From CAYTAP01 sp964435775 (lineage in GTDB: Bacteria; Planctomycetota; Phycisphaerae; Tepidisphaerales; Tepidisphaeraceae), in NCBI GenBank assembly GCA_964435775.1, contig CAYTAP010000045.1, positions 1 to 26,454 of the forward strand: 26,454 nucleotides of DNA, given 5' to 3'. The notes below the pieces were generated by a model that had not been told where the DNA came from, searched no databases, and saw only the letters and a program-made list of their open reading frames with translations. Of the stretch, positions 1-8,690 are shown in pieces (the stretch's first letter is position 1; each line of letters starts with the position of its first letter). A program made the position numbers and the translations under genes.

Positions 1-1526
1 CGGATGAGGGTCACTTTAATTTCACCCGGATAGGTCAATTCATTTTGAATCTTACGGGCGATGTCGCGGGCGATCTTGTAGCTCGAACGGTCGTCGATCT
101 GCTTGGCATCGACGATGACCCGCACCTCGCGGCCGGCCTGGATCGCATACGCCTGGCGCACGCCGTCGAACTTCGTCGCGAGATCCTCCAGGTCCTGCAA
201 CCGTCGGACGTAGCGTTCGAGGCTTTCGCGCCGCGCGCCGGGCCGGCTGGCGCTGATCGCGTCGGCGGCCATGACGATCGGCGTGTAGGGTGTCGTCGCG
301 GGCACGTCGCCGTGATGGCCTTCGCAGGCGTTGAGCACGGCTTCGGGTTCGTTGAAGCGACGGAGGAACTCACGACCGATCTGCGGGTGCCCGCCTTCCT
401 GGTCGTGGTCCATCGCCTTGCCGATGTCATGGAGCAGCCCGGCCCGCCGGGCCAGCGTTCCGTCCAACCCCAACTCGTCGGCGATCATCTGTGAGATGTA
501 CGCCACCTCCATCGAATGCTTGAGGACGTTTTGCCCGTAGCTCGTCCGATAGCCCAGCCGACCGAGCATCGACATGACCGGCCTGGCGAGGTTGGGCAGG
601 TTCGCCTCCGACGCCGCCTCCTTGCCGCGACGATCAAGCTCCTCCTCCATTTCCTTGCACGTCACCGCAACGACCTCCTCGATCCGCGCCGGATGAATAC
701 GCCCATCCTGCACCAGTTTTTCCAAACTCAATCGCGCCACCTGTCGACGAACCGGGTCGAAGCAGCTCACAACAACGACGCCGGGCGTGTCGTCGATGAT
801 CACATCAACGCCGGTGGCGCGCTCGAAGCTGCGGATGTTGCGCCCCTCGCGCCCGATGACGCGGCCCTTGAGGTCGTCGCTGGGGATCGCGACCGAACTG
901 ATCGTGTGGTCGCACGTCTGCTCGGCGGCGTATCGCTGGATCGCCTGCAGGATGATGTTGCGACCTTTTTCCTTGGCCTCCTCATGCGCCTGCTCGGTCG
1001 CCTTCTTGATGATCTCCCCGGCCTCCTGGCGGCTTTCCTCATCCACCCGCTTGAGCAAAAGCTCCTTCGCTTGCGCAGGCGTCAGGTTGGTGATCTGCAA
1101 AAGCCGCTCGCGCTGCTCGGCCAGCGCCTTGGAAAGCTGGTCCTCCTTCACGCCCACCGCCTTTTCCCGCACGTCGAGCTTGCGGTCCTGATCATCGAGC
1201 GTCTTTTCCTTCACCGACAGCGTGTCGAGCTTCCGATCAAGCACATCCTCACGCTTGGTCAGCCGCTGCTCCAGTTGCTTGAGCTCATTGCGGTTGCCTT
1301 CGGTCTCCTTCTCAAACTCCATTCGCGCCTTCTGCGCCCGTTCCCGGGCTTCGAGTTCGATTTCCTTGGCGCGATTGGTCCCCTCCAGGCGCGCCGACTC
1401 CCGAACCTGATCCGCCTCCGCTTTCGCCTTGGACACCACGCTCCGGGCGCTCGATTGAAGGTAAAAAAACAACCCCGCTCCGCCGGCGATCAATCCACAA
1501 CACAATCCGACGACAAACAAAGCCAT
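1..1526 (-). CDS. rny: Ribonuclease Y (partial, 3' end outside window)
   Basis: Membrane-anchored endoribonuclease that starts mRNA decay. Reading the minus strand from 1526 gives about 508 codons with no stop, running off the window edge; the family is usually about 510-520 residues, so only a few C-terminal residues are missing. The order is typical: N-terminal membrane segment (MALFVVGLCCGLIAGG...), a long charged coiled coil (about residues 30-180), a KH domain with the GRVIGREGRNIR core, then an HD domain with LLHDIGKAMDHD and later EGHHGD. The last readable residues (TYPGEIKVTLIR) match the usual C-terminal strand. The start is supported by GAAAGGGG about 10 nt upstream of ATG. No neighbour is obviously co-transcribed; the upstream 900 nt are largely non-coding. 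Confidence 0.96.
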   Translation of the reverse strand, partial: MALFVVGLCCGLIAGGAGLFFYLQSSARSVVSKAKAEADQVRESARLEGTNRAKEIELEARERAQKARMEFEKETEGNRNELKQLEQRLTKREDVLDRKLDTLSVKEKTLDDQDRKLDVREKAVGVKEDQLSKALAEQRERLLQITNLTPAQAKELLLKRVDEESRQEAGEIIKKATEQAHEEAKEKGRNIILQAIQRYAAEQTCDHTISSVAIPSDDLKGRVIGREGRNIRSFERATGVDVIIDDTPGVVVVSCFDPVRRQVARLSLEKLVQDGRIHPARIEEVVAVTCKEMEEELDRRGKEAASEANLPNLARPVMSMLGRLGYRTSYGQNVLKHSMEVAYISQMIADELGLDGTLARRAGLLHDIGKAMDHDQEGGHPQIGREFLRRFNEPEAVLNACEGHHGDVPATTPYTPIVMAADAISASRPGARRESLERYVRRLQDLEDLATKFDGVRQAYAIQAGREVRVIVDAKQIDDRSSYKIARDIARKIQNELTYPGEIKVTLI

Positions 1527-2446
1527 GTCCGCGTCCCCTTTCTGATCCACTGGCTACAGATCATTTGACAATCGTTCAGCGGCGATGCCCACAACGCATC
1601 CGGCCGCGCAAGGCGTCACTGTGAGCGGATCAATTGGAGTGGGCTTTAAGAAATGAGGGACCGGGTCGCTTGCCGGCGCGGCTCAATGGGCTCCGCGGAT
1701 GGACAATCGACGAATCCCGCTTGCGGACAATCCGGCCGGGCGCGGATCGCGCCGCGCCGGTTGAACTGAAATCAGGGGTGAAGACACGTCCGGCGGTGAT
1801 GCCCTCGCCGGGATGACCCCGGCGACGATCACCCCGGCAACGTGAGTCTCGTCACACACCGCAGCCGCGCATTGCGGCGCCAGCAGTTGTGAAGGCCGGG
1901 CAATGAGGGAAACCAGGCCCGGCCGATGCCGCGCCTCCTCCCGCGCACACCACCACGCGACAAGCCCCGCCGTCACGATGGCGCTGAGCACCATCATTGC
2001 GTCGGGACCGCCGCTCAGAGCGTGCGCGATCGGGATTCCACACCATGCGCCGTACATCATCGTCACCCAGGCAGTCTCTTATCCAAAGCAAGCTTCGCGC
2101 GCGACCCACAGGCGGCCGCCGCTCATCACGTCATAAAAAACCCGACGGAAGCCGGCGATCCGCTCGCCGCAAGCCTCCGCGATGATTTTCAGCCTCGAGC
2201 GCCACCAGCGCCTGAGGGTCCGAAAAGAGCATCTCTTAACACTTACATCGTATCCGTGCGCGCACCGCTTTACAAGGACGCCTGGAGCGGCTTCATTCGC
2301 GCGGGCATGTTCCAAATCAAGGCATGAAAATGGCTTATGGAATGAACGGGCAAAAGTCTTCGGTTCGAGGCGGCGCTCTTGGAAATTGGCCCGTCGATGA
2401 TAAAGTCGTGGGCTTGTCGCATTGAGGTCGTTTCAGGAGTGATCGG
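1527..2446. other. Long spacer between rny and the GH4 gene, mostly non-coding
   Basis: About 900 nt separate the divergent rny and GH4 genes. Several short overlapping open frames exist on both strands, but none has both a good ribosome-binding site and a recognisable product; only the minus-strand frame at 1683-2066 has a protein-like hydrophobic segment. The region must hold the promoters for both flanking genes. I could not place convincing -35/-10 boxes. Confidence 0.6.
1683..2066 (-). CDS. Doubtful small membrane protein
   Basis: A 127-codon frame starting GTG-ACG-ATG-ATG. Residues about 5-45 contain two hydrophobic stretches (around CGIPIAHAL and MMVLSAIVTAGLVAWWC) followed by a charged stretch, which could be a small inner-membrane protein. 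The rest is Ala/Pro/Arg-rich and looks like non-coding high-GC sequence. No clear Shine-Dalgarno sequence precedes the start, and a different frame (1852-2109) overlaps it. It lies upstream of rny on the same strand. I do not recognise it; it may be spurious. Confidence 0.28.
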   Translation of the reverse strand: MTMMYGAWCGIPIAHALSGGPDAMMVLSAIVTAGLVAWWCAREEARHRPGLVSLIARPSQLLAPQCAAAVCDETHVAGVIVAGVIPARASPPDVSSPLISVQPARRDPRPAGLSASGIRRLSIRGAH

Positions 2447-4348
2447 ATGATCAAGGTTGCAATTATCGGCGCCGGCTCGGTGGTTTTCTCCCGCAACATG
2501 ACGGGGGACATTCTCTCGTATCCGGAGTTCAAAAACGCCACGTTCACCTACATGGACATCGACGCCGACCGCCTGGCCGTCGGGGCGGGGCTGAGCCGGA
2601 AGATCGCCAAGTCGCTCGATGCGCACCCGACGATCCAATCGACCCTCGACCGGCGCGAGGCGGTCCGCGACGCCGATTTCGTCATCAATATGGTCCAGAT
2701 CGGGGGCTTCAACTCGACGCTGGTCGATTTTGAAATCCCGCGCAAATACGGGCTCAACTTCACGATCGCCGACACGACCGGCCCGGGTGGGCTCTTCCGC
2801 GCCCTGCGGACCTACCCGATGCTCAAGGGGCTGTGCGCCGACATGATGGAGTTGTGCCCCCGCGCGGTTCTGCTCAACTACTCGAACCCGATGAGCATGA
2901 ACATGCAGACGATCAGCCGCACGAGCGACATCCAGGCGGTGGGGCTGTGTCACAGCGTGCAGGGCTCATTCGACCAGATCATGCGCTACATCGACGAAGA
3001 CCCCACGCAAGTCACCTTCCAGTGCGCCGGGATCAACCACATGGCGTTTTATCTCAAGCTGGAGAAGGATGGCCAGGACCTCTATCCGAGGCTCTTCGAG
3101 GCGATGCAAAAGCCGGAGGTGTACAAGACCAACAAGGTCCGCCTGGAGCTCATGAAGCGACTGGGGCATTTCGTCACCGAAAGCAGCGAACACAACGCCG
3201 AATACAACCCGTACTTCATCCCCCGCGGCCCGGACAGCATCGCCAGGTACAACGTGCCGATCGACGAATACCTCCGGCGCTGCGATGGGATCGTCGATGA
3301 GTTCGAGCGCCTGAAAAAAGAGAGCGCCAACGATGAGCCCATGGTCCATCACCGCAGCCACGAATACGGCAGCCAGATCATTTACTCCATGGTCACGGGC
3401 AAGCCGGCCGTCGTGTATGGCAACATGCCCAACCGCGGCGCGATCTCCAACATGCCCGACAACGCGATCGCCGAAGTCCCCACGCTCGTCGATCGCGCCG
3501 GGTTGCAGTTCACCACGGTCGGCGAACTGCCCCCGCAACTCATCGCCTATATGAACCCGCACATCACCCAGCATGAGCTGTTCATCCGCGCGGCGATGGA
3601 AGGGCGGCGCGATTGCGTGTACCAGGCCGCCATGTTCGACCCCCTCACCGCCGCCACGCTGTCGATGGACCAGATCGTCGAGATGTGCGATGAGTTGATC
3701 GCCGCGCATGGCTTTGAAAAATCCGGCGGGTTCCTCCCCGACCTGGACGCGAAGAAGACCCTCGTCAGCACCTACGGCGGCAGCGGCAAAACGTATCATC
3801 CCCCCACCCCCGAGCAGCTTCGCAAGAGTTGGGATGACGCCCAGATCAAGGCCGGCGACGATTACATCATCGACTGGAACCTGCTCGGCCCGTTCAAGAC
3901 GACGGAAAAGACCGCGAGCATCGACTTCGCCACCCCGTTTGAGGAAGTCTTCGCCACGAGCAGGGATGGCTCGGTGGATCTCAAAGCCACATATAAGGAT
4001 GGTGACAAGGCACGCGTCTGGAAGCAGGGCGCGGCGAATAAAAAGACCGGCCTGCTCGACTTCGCCCGCGAGATCGGGCAGATCGAGCATTGCGTCGCGT
4101 ATGGCCACGCCGCCGTCGAATCGATCCACGCGCGCGAGGCGGTCCTGCGGTGCGGCAGCCGCGATGGGATTCGCATCTGGCTCAACGGCAAGGTCGTTCA
4201 CAGCACGGAAGGCGCACGCAACTACAAGGGTGATTCCGACACCGTGCGCGTTCATCTGAACGCCGGCGTCAACCACTTTGTCGTGAAGGTCGTGAGCTAC
4301 AAAGCCGGCTGGGGCTTCGGCCTGTCGGTGCCGAAGGCGAACTTCTAG
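2447..4348 (+). CDS. Glycoside hydrolase family 4 (alpha-galactosidase/alpha-glucosidase-like) with extra C-terminal domain
   Basis: NAD- and metal-dependent glycosidase of the MelA/AglA type. Residues 1-40 form a Rossmann start (KVAIIGAGSVVFSRN). Other family hallmarks are NYSNPMSMN (144-152), GLCHSVQG (166-173) and CAGINH (193-198), whose Cys and His are the expected metal ligands, then FVTESSEHNAEYNPYF. The catalytic part ends near residue 440, the normal family length. Residues about 472-633 are an additional beta-rich domain (WNLLGPFKTT..., RDGIRIWLNGKVVHS..., LNAGVNHFVVKV) resembling the sandwich domains found on planctomycete glycosidases. AGGAG lies 7 nt upstream of the ATG. Substrate specificity (galactoside, glucoside or galacturonide) cannot be decided. 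No signal peptide is seen, so it is probably cytoplasmic. Its 3' side is followed by nested palindromic repeats. Confidence 0.93.
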   Translation: MIKVAIIGAGSVVFSRNMTGDILSYPEFKNATFTYMDIDADRLAVGAGLSRKIAKSLDAHPTIQSTLDRREAVRDADFVINMVQIGGFNSTLVDFEIPRKYGLNFTIADTTGPGGLFRALRTYPMLKGLCADMMELCPRAVLLNYSNPMSMNMQTISRTSDIQAVGLCHSVQGSFDQIMRYIDEDPTQVTFQCAGINHMAFYLKLEKDGQDLYPRLFEAMQKPEVYKTNKVRLELMKRLGHFVTESSEHNAEYNPYFIPRGPDSIARYNVPIDEYLRRCDGIVDEFERLKKESANDEPMVHHRSHEYGSQIIYSMVTGKPAVVYGNMPNRGAISNMPDNAIAEVPTLVDRAGLQFTTVGELPPQLIAYMNPHITQHELFIRAAMEGRRDCVYQAAMFDPLTAATLSMDQIVEMCDELIAAHGFEKSGGFLPDLDAKKTLVSTYGGSGKTYHPPTPEQLRKSWDDAQIKAGDDYIIDWNLLGPFKTTEKTASIDFATPFEEVFATSRDGSVDLKATYKDGDKARVWKQGAANKKTGLLDFAREIGQIEHCVAYGHAAVESIHAREAVLRCGSRDGIRIWLNGKVVHSTEGARNYKGDSDTVRVHLNAGVNHFVVKVVSYKAGWGFGLSVPKANF

Positions 4349-4352
4349 GGTG

Positions 4353-4520
4353 GTGGCATGGGCGGCTCCCGCATGTCTTCAATCCCAAGAAAGCTCACCC
4401 GTCTCCCGTAGGGTCCGTGGTACCCCGCGGACCATTGTTGCGATGGAAGCAATGGTCCGCGGGGTACCACGGACCCTACGAAATCCAGGAGCGTGGCACG
4501 GGCGGCCCGCCCGTGTCTTC
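4353..4520. repeat. Nested repeat: 28-nt direct repeats flanking a perfect GTAGGG palindrome
   Basis: Two similar 28-nt copies (4353-4380 and 4493-4520, starting GTGGCAYGGGCGGC and ending GTCTTC) flank a perfect 30-bp inverted repeat with arms 4408-4437 and 4450-4479 and a 12-nt loop. The palindrome begins GTAGGGTCCG and ends CGGACCCTAC; the same element recurs elsewhere in the window. It lies between the convergent GH4 and E2 genes and could form a strong RNA hairpin on either strand. Confidence 0.9.
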
Positions 4521-4540
4521 ACTACTATATACAATTACTC

Positions 4541-5167
4541 CTACTCCAACCCCGGCGGGCGGAGGGGGGTGGGATCGGTGGGGAATTGGTCGGGGTGGAG
4601 GTCGGCGTACATCGCCGCCTCGGCATCCAGCGGGCTTTTGATGTTGTACGCCTGGTACGCGAGCATCTCACCGATGCGGATGACCAGATCGACCAGGCGC
4701 TCCCCGGCCGTCCAGTGGTCGCCGACGCACAGGTGCGCCGGATCGATGTTCGGATGAAACACCGGCGTCAACATCCGGCACTTGGGCGCAAGCCTCGGAT
4801 AGTCGCTCGTCAGTTGAATCTCCACGCGATGCTGGTCCCGCTCCACCGGCTTGCCGGCTCGGCCGGGCTCCAGTCCCATCACCGCGTAATCCACCACATA
4901 AATGTCCGGCGGTACCCCCAGGGTCGAATGAAGCTGGATCGGCGGGAAATTTTCAAACGCCTGCAGCATCTGGGCATGATCGGCCGTCAGACGCCGCAGG
5001 CGCGGGGACAATCGCACCTCGCCTGGCGCCGCATCCGTCTGTTCGACGACGACGGGCATTGGAATGTCCATGTTGGTCCCGCAGCTCTTGCAACGCGCCG
5101 CCCGGCCGGCCAGATGATCCGGAACGCTGAAGGCGCGATCGCATGTTGGACAATTGAACTGTATCAT
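4541..5167 (-). CDS. E2 ubiquitin-conjugating-enzyme-like protein with N-terminal zinc ribbon
   Basis: Predicted E2: accepts the ubiquitin-like protein from E1 on a cysteine and passes it to targets. Residues 1-35 form a CxxC...CxxC zinc ribbon (C6, C9, C26, C29). Residues about 55-190 are a UBC fold: a Tyr-Pro before the beta-hairpin (YPRLAPKC), the HPN motif (138-140), the probable catalytic Cys147 in HLCVGD, Trp152, and the C-terminal SPLDAEAA helix start (178-185), as in eukaryotic E2s. It is the last gene of the operon. Its start overlaps the stop of the FHA-RING gene (TGATG; a GTG three bases earlier at 5170 would give a GTGA overlap), implying translational coupling. At 208 residues it is slightly longer than a minimal E2 because of the ribbon. 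Confidence 0.9.
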   Translation of the reverse strand: MIQFNCPTCDRAFSVPDHLAGRAARCKSCGTNMDIPMPVVVEQTDAAPGEVRLSPRLRRLTADHAQMLQAFENFPPIQLHSTLGVPPDIYVVDYAVMGLEPGRAGKPVERDQHRVEIQLTSDYPRLAPKCRMLTPVFHPNIDPAHLCVGDHWTAGERLVDLVIRIGEMLAYQAYNIKSPLDAEAAMYADLHPDQFPTDPTPLRPPGLE

Positions 5168-6360
5168 CACATGATCCAGCGGCTGAACGGCACATCATAC
5201 CACCAGAACGCCGAAACGATGATCCCCAGGAACACACCCAGGGCGCACAATCCCAGTGACAGCGCCGCGACCGCCGGATGATTCGATCGCGTCCGCAGGA
5301 TGTAGACCGTCGTCGCGACGGCCGCGATGATCGAGGGGATGCCGAACGACAGCGCGCTGAGCATGAAGGCGAACCCGCACGACGCCAGCAGGAACAAGTG
5401 CCAGGGGATCGGTTCATCGGCGACATCCGGCGACAAGCCCGACAGCTCGCGTCCCTCGGCTGATTCATTGTCATCGACCAGGGGGTCCGACGTTTCCCCC
5501 ATCCCCCGCGCAGGCGCGAGCACGTTGACCTGCGAACATCCATACGCGGAACACCCACGGTTTTCGATCCAGCAATCCTCGTGAAACACGAGCTTGCACT
5601 CCGGGCAGGCATGCGTCGGCTCCGATGGATGCAGAGGCGATTGGCAGATCGAACAGAGCCGCATGGGGCGCGCCCCCGGCACCGGCAGCTTGCGCGAGAG
5701 CGACGAGGCGGCGGAATCGTCCGATCCGCCGGCGCGGGCGGGCGTTGACGCCGTCGCCAGACGCGCGGGTTGGACTTCGAGGCGTCGTTCCGTCGCGGCC
5801 GATTGTCGCGCCGCCACGACCGCCGCCGGCGGGGCCGCCGTTTTGACCAGCGCCCGCTGTCGACCGGGCAGGGGGAGCGCCGCGCCATCGATCTTCGCCC
5901 CCGCGCCTTTGCGCGGGACGACGATCGCCGCGTTGCACGAGAGACACTGCCCCTTCCGCGTCGCCAGCGCCGACGCCGCCCAGATCAACTGCCCGCACGA
6001 GCAGGAAAAGAAAATCCCCGGATCGGTCCCCGGATGCGGACCGAAATCGAGGGGTACGATCCCCCTGGGCATGTCCGATGTTTCATGAAACACAAGCGTC
6101 GCCGGGCCGACGCGGATCGTGTCCCCCTCGCGCAGCGTCGCGGGTTCCACAACCGGCTCATCATTGAGAAACGTGCCCGTCCGCGAACCGGCGTCGCGCA
6201 AAATGTATTGCCCATCATGCGGCTCGATCCACGCGTGCAGGCGCGAGACGGCCGGGTGGGGGATGACCACCGCGTTGGCCAGACGACGTCCGATCGGCGT
6301 CAGTCCGTTCAATCGACCGGCCGAACGGGACGTGGCCGTTTGAAGAATCACAAATGCCAT
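5167..6360 (-). CDS. FHA - zinc finger - RING-like membrane protein (candidate E3)
   Basis: Probable E3-like adaptor. Residues 1-95 are an FHA phosphothreonine-binding domain (SRLHAW at 39-44, GSRTGTFLND at 58-67). A small zinc knuckle follows (C120, C122, C139, C142). After a low-complexity Ala/Arg-rich linker, residues 236-275 form a RING-like treble clef: C236-x2-C239, C252-x2-C255, H260-x2-C263, C270, C275, resembling the prokaryotic RING family 1. Two or three hydrophobic segments (about 320-355 and 362-388) anchor the C-terminus in the membrane. It starts 3 nt after the stop of the polytopic FHA gene and overlaps the E2 start, so RING and E2 are coupled. E3 activity is inferred from fold and context. 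Confidence 0.88.
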   Translation of the reverse strand: MAFVILQTATSRSAGRLNGLTPIGRRLANAVVIPHPAVSRLHAWIEPHDGQYILRDAGSRTGTFLNDEPVVEPATLREGDTIRVGPATLVFHETSDMPRGIVPLDFGPHPGTDPGIFFSCSCGQLIWAASALATRKGQCLSCNAAIVVPRKGAGAKIDGAALPLPGRQRALVKTAAPPAAVVAARQSAATERRLEVQPARLATASTPARAGGSDDSAASSLSRKLPVPGARPMRLCSICQSPLHPSEPTHACPECKLVFHEDCWIENRGCSAYGCSQVNVLAPARGMGETSDPLVDDNESAEGRELSGLSPDVADEPIPWHLFLLASCGFAFMLSALSFGIPSIIAAVATTVYILRTRSNHPAVAALSLGLCALGVFLGIIVSAFWWYDVPFSRWIM

Positions 6361-6363
6361 GCT

Positions 6364-7632
6364 CTAGCTCTTCTGCTTCTCATGAAACACAAATGTCGTA
6401 CCGCCGACCTGGATGTGATCGTTCACATGCAGCCGGGCGCGGGTCACGGGCTGGCCGTTGATGAGCGTCTGCGAACCCAGCGGCAAATCCTCCAGCTCAA
6501 ATCCGCCGGGCGCCACATGAATCGCCGCGTGGCGCTTGCCCACCTGGCGATCCTTGAACAGATAAATCTCGCAGTTGGGCGCGGACCCGATGTACGTTGG
6601 GTTACGGTACAGGATGAACTGCTTGCCCGCGATCAACCCCTCGGTCACCTTCACCCATCCGGTCTTGGCGGCGTTTTCAATCAGTCCGGTCCCCAGCCCG
6701 CTGAGCAGCCCGATCGCTCCCACCGCCGCCAATAGCGCCAGCGCCTCGGATCGCGTCGCGGCAACGATGGGGTCGTACAGCAACCCGCCGAGCGCCCCGC
6801 CGATCAATCCGCCGAGAAGCCCGATGAGCAGGCGCTTGGGATTGCGGAGCACGATACCCGGCCCCATCGCCAGGAAAAGACCGAGAATCGCCCACGTCGC
6901 CATCCTCGCCAGCGTCAGGCGATGATCGGCGTCGATCGATTGCGCCAGGTTGGTTCGCAGGACCAGCGAGGTGAAATGATCGATGAACAGCGCCACCACG
7001 ATCCCCCCGGCCAATCCCACCATCGCGCCAACCGAGCCATAGAGCACCGCGCCGGGGATGTTGCGCGACACGACCGCCTCGGCCATCGACAAACACGCCG
7101 CGATCATCAGCCCGCACAATCCATAAAACAGCACGTTGCGGATGAACTGCATCCACTGCTCGCGGTCCATCCGCTCCAGGCGCTGCGCTTCGGTCAGGGA
7201 GGTGTTGCTCAGGATCTGAAAGTAGGGATTGCTCCGTCCGCGATCCTCGTTCAACTTCATCGCCGCGTTGTATTCTTCGGGGGTGACGCGCCCGTCCTTG
7301 TACATTTGGATTTGCATCGACGCGAAATTCGTCAACTCGCGCGCCTCCGACGTCGGATCGGCCCGGTAGACCGCCAGTCCAATACCCCAACCCAAGAGCG
7401 CGCCGAGCAGCCCGAAGAAGGCGCTATAAAAAATGGTGTTGTACCAGAGCGATGCGAAACGATGCGACTGATGACGGTCCGGCTCCCGCGCCACCTGGCG
7501 GTCGTAGTGCTCGCGCGCCCGCGCCGACGCCGCCTGCGCCTCGACCTTGGCGTCGACCTCCGGCGCGGACAAATCCGCGTGGGTGATCGACAGTTTCCCG
7601 CTGCTCGTGGTTGATTCGGTCATAAGGGTCAT
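6364..7632 (-). CDS. Polytopic membrane protein with C-terminal FHA domain
   Basis: A 422-residue protein of unknown exact role. The N-terminal 60 residues are charged and probably cytoplasmic. About six membrane segments follow (64-89, 165-186, 194-217, 245-263, 268-290, 297-317), several Gly-rich with small-residue repeats such as LLGGLIGGALGGLL. Residues about 338-416 form a second FHA domain (YIGS, KRHAAIH, LINGQPV, NDHIQVGG). It is probably the membrane scaffold or sensor of the ubiquitin-like operon, recruiting phosphorylated partners. It begins within 10 nt of the JAMM gene stop. An alternative ATG is at 7623 with GGA 8 nt upstream; neither start has a strong ribosome-binding site. Confidence 0.88.
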   Translation of the reverse strand: MTLMTESTTSSGKLSITHADLSAPEVDAKVEAQAASARAREHYDRQVAREPDRHQSHRFASLWYNTIFYSAFFGLLGALLGWGIGLAVYRADPTSEARELTNFASMQIQMYKDGRVTPEEYNAAMKLNEDRGRSNPYFQILSNTSLTEAQRLERMDREQWMQFIRNVLFYGLCGLMIAACLSMAEAVVSRNIPGAVLYGSVGAMVGLAGGIVVALFIDHFTSLVLRTNLAQSIDADHRLTLARMATWAILGLFLAMGPGIVLRNPKRLLIGLLGGLIGGALGGLLYDPIVAATRSEALALLAAVGAIGLLSGLGTGLIENAAKTGWVKVTEGLIAGKQFILYRNPTYIGSAPNCEIYLFKDRQVGKRHAAIHVAPGGFELEDLPLGSQTLINGQPVTRARLHVNDHIQVGGTTFVFHEKQKS

Positions 7633-7638
7633 CCGTGA

Positions 7639-8676
7639 CTACTGATCCATACCGCCGCCCGGCTGCGTCGTCGCCACCGGCGGCGCAACGGGCGCCCTGG
7701 GCGCGGGCGTCGTGTTGACCACCCGCGGCGCGATCACAAGGCTCCAGGCTACGGAAAAGGTGATCGTAAACGCCAGCGCGAGCAACAACCAGCGGTTGCG
7801 CCTTTCGAGGGTCTCGATCCGCTGCCCGAGGATCGCGTCACTGTAGCGCTGACGCCGCTCGAGCGTCAGCAGCCGCGTGGCGAACTCATCCAGGGTCAAT
7901 GCCGGAAACGCCGCCGCGAACGCCTCGGCGCTGGCCGGACCATCGACCGGCGGTTGTGGAGCGCCATCGGCATCGGCGTCCTGTTCCGTCGGAGCGGCGT
8001 TGCCCGCAGGCTCGGACGTCTCATCGCCCTCCGTCGCTGGCGGCGGCGTCGATCGCTCAATCGGCGCCGGCGGCGCATCAGGCTCCATCGCATCCGACGG
8101 CGCCTGCCCGCCGAACTCCGCCACATCATCCCGCACCAGATACTTGGCCGGCGACGCGACGCCGGCCTGCCAGGTGAAGGCGCCTTCCTCCTCATTTTTG
8201 GGATCGTAGACAAACGCAACCTGCCACGGGAGATTGAAGAAATTGTCCTGGATGAACAGGTCCATCCCCGAGAGGAAAATGCCGAAGCCCGGGTGCGTGT
8301 GATACCACCCGACGATCCGATCGTCGGGATATTTGCTGTCCATCACCTCCTGAATGTGCGCCCAGGTTTTGGCGGTGAACGTCACCTGTGCCGCATGATT
8401 TTTGGCCGAATCCCCCTCCACCGCCGCCCGGATGAGCAGGTACGCCCCGCGTTCATCCCGCAGCGGTTGCCCGACAAGCACGCCGCAAATCTCCGCATTC
8501 ATCGACGACTTGCCGTGCGCGTGGATCGCCTGCAGCGCAAATGGAGTAAACACGACCTGAAACCCCTCGCCGCGCTCGGTGAGCGTCTTGGGGCAATCCG
8601 CGCGCGCAAAGTCGCTGTCGTCGATCAGGCCGACGTCGCGGTTGGCATCCAGAGGTGTGATGGTCGAATCCGACAC
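7639..8676 (-). CDS. JAMM/MPN+ (JAB) metalloprotease with C-terminal membrane anchor
   Basis: Predicted zinc isopeptidase that matures the ubiquitin-like protein and removes it from targets. The JAMM motif is complete: Glu62 (NAEICGVLVG), then H126-x-H128-x7-S136-x2-D139 (HTHPGFGIFLSGMD). Residues about 180-290 are an acidic Pro/Ala/Glu-rich linker, followed by a membrane segment (about 296-317, WLLLALAFTITFSVAW) and a Pro-rich tail. I place the start at GTG 8676, preceded by GGAG 7 nt upstream. The open frame continues upstream to 8772, but that extension is only translation of the palindromic repeat at 8691-8756. At 345 residues it is much longer than a minimal JAB domain because of the linker and anchor. 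It lies between the E1 and FHA genes. Confidence 0.92.
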   Translation of the reverse strand: MSDSTITPLDANRDVGLIDDSDFARADCPKTLTERGEGFQVVFTPFALQAIHAHGKSSMNAEICGVLVGQPLRDERGAYLLIRAAVEGDSAKNHAAQVTFTAKTWAHIQEVMDSKYPDDRIVGWYHTHPGFGIFLSGMDLFIQDNFFNLPWQVAFVYDPKNEEEGAFTWQAGVASPAKYLVRDDVAEFGGQAPSDAMEPDAPPAPIERSTPPPATEGDETSEPAGNAAPTEQDADADGAPQPPVDGPASAEAFAAAFPALTLDEFATRLLTLERRQRYSDAILGQRIETLERRNRWLLLALAFTITFSVAWSLVIAPRVVNTTPAPRAPVAPPVATTQPGGGMDQ

Positions 8677-8690
8677 GCCAACACTCCGCT

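Noticed and set aside
2966..4276. Long open frame opposite the GH4 gene
   Set aside because: It is antisense to a gene with clear GH4 motifs and has no ribosome-binding site; high GC creates such shadows.
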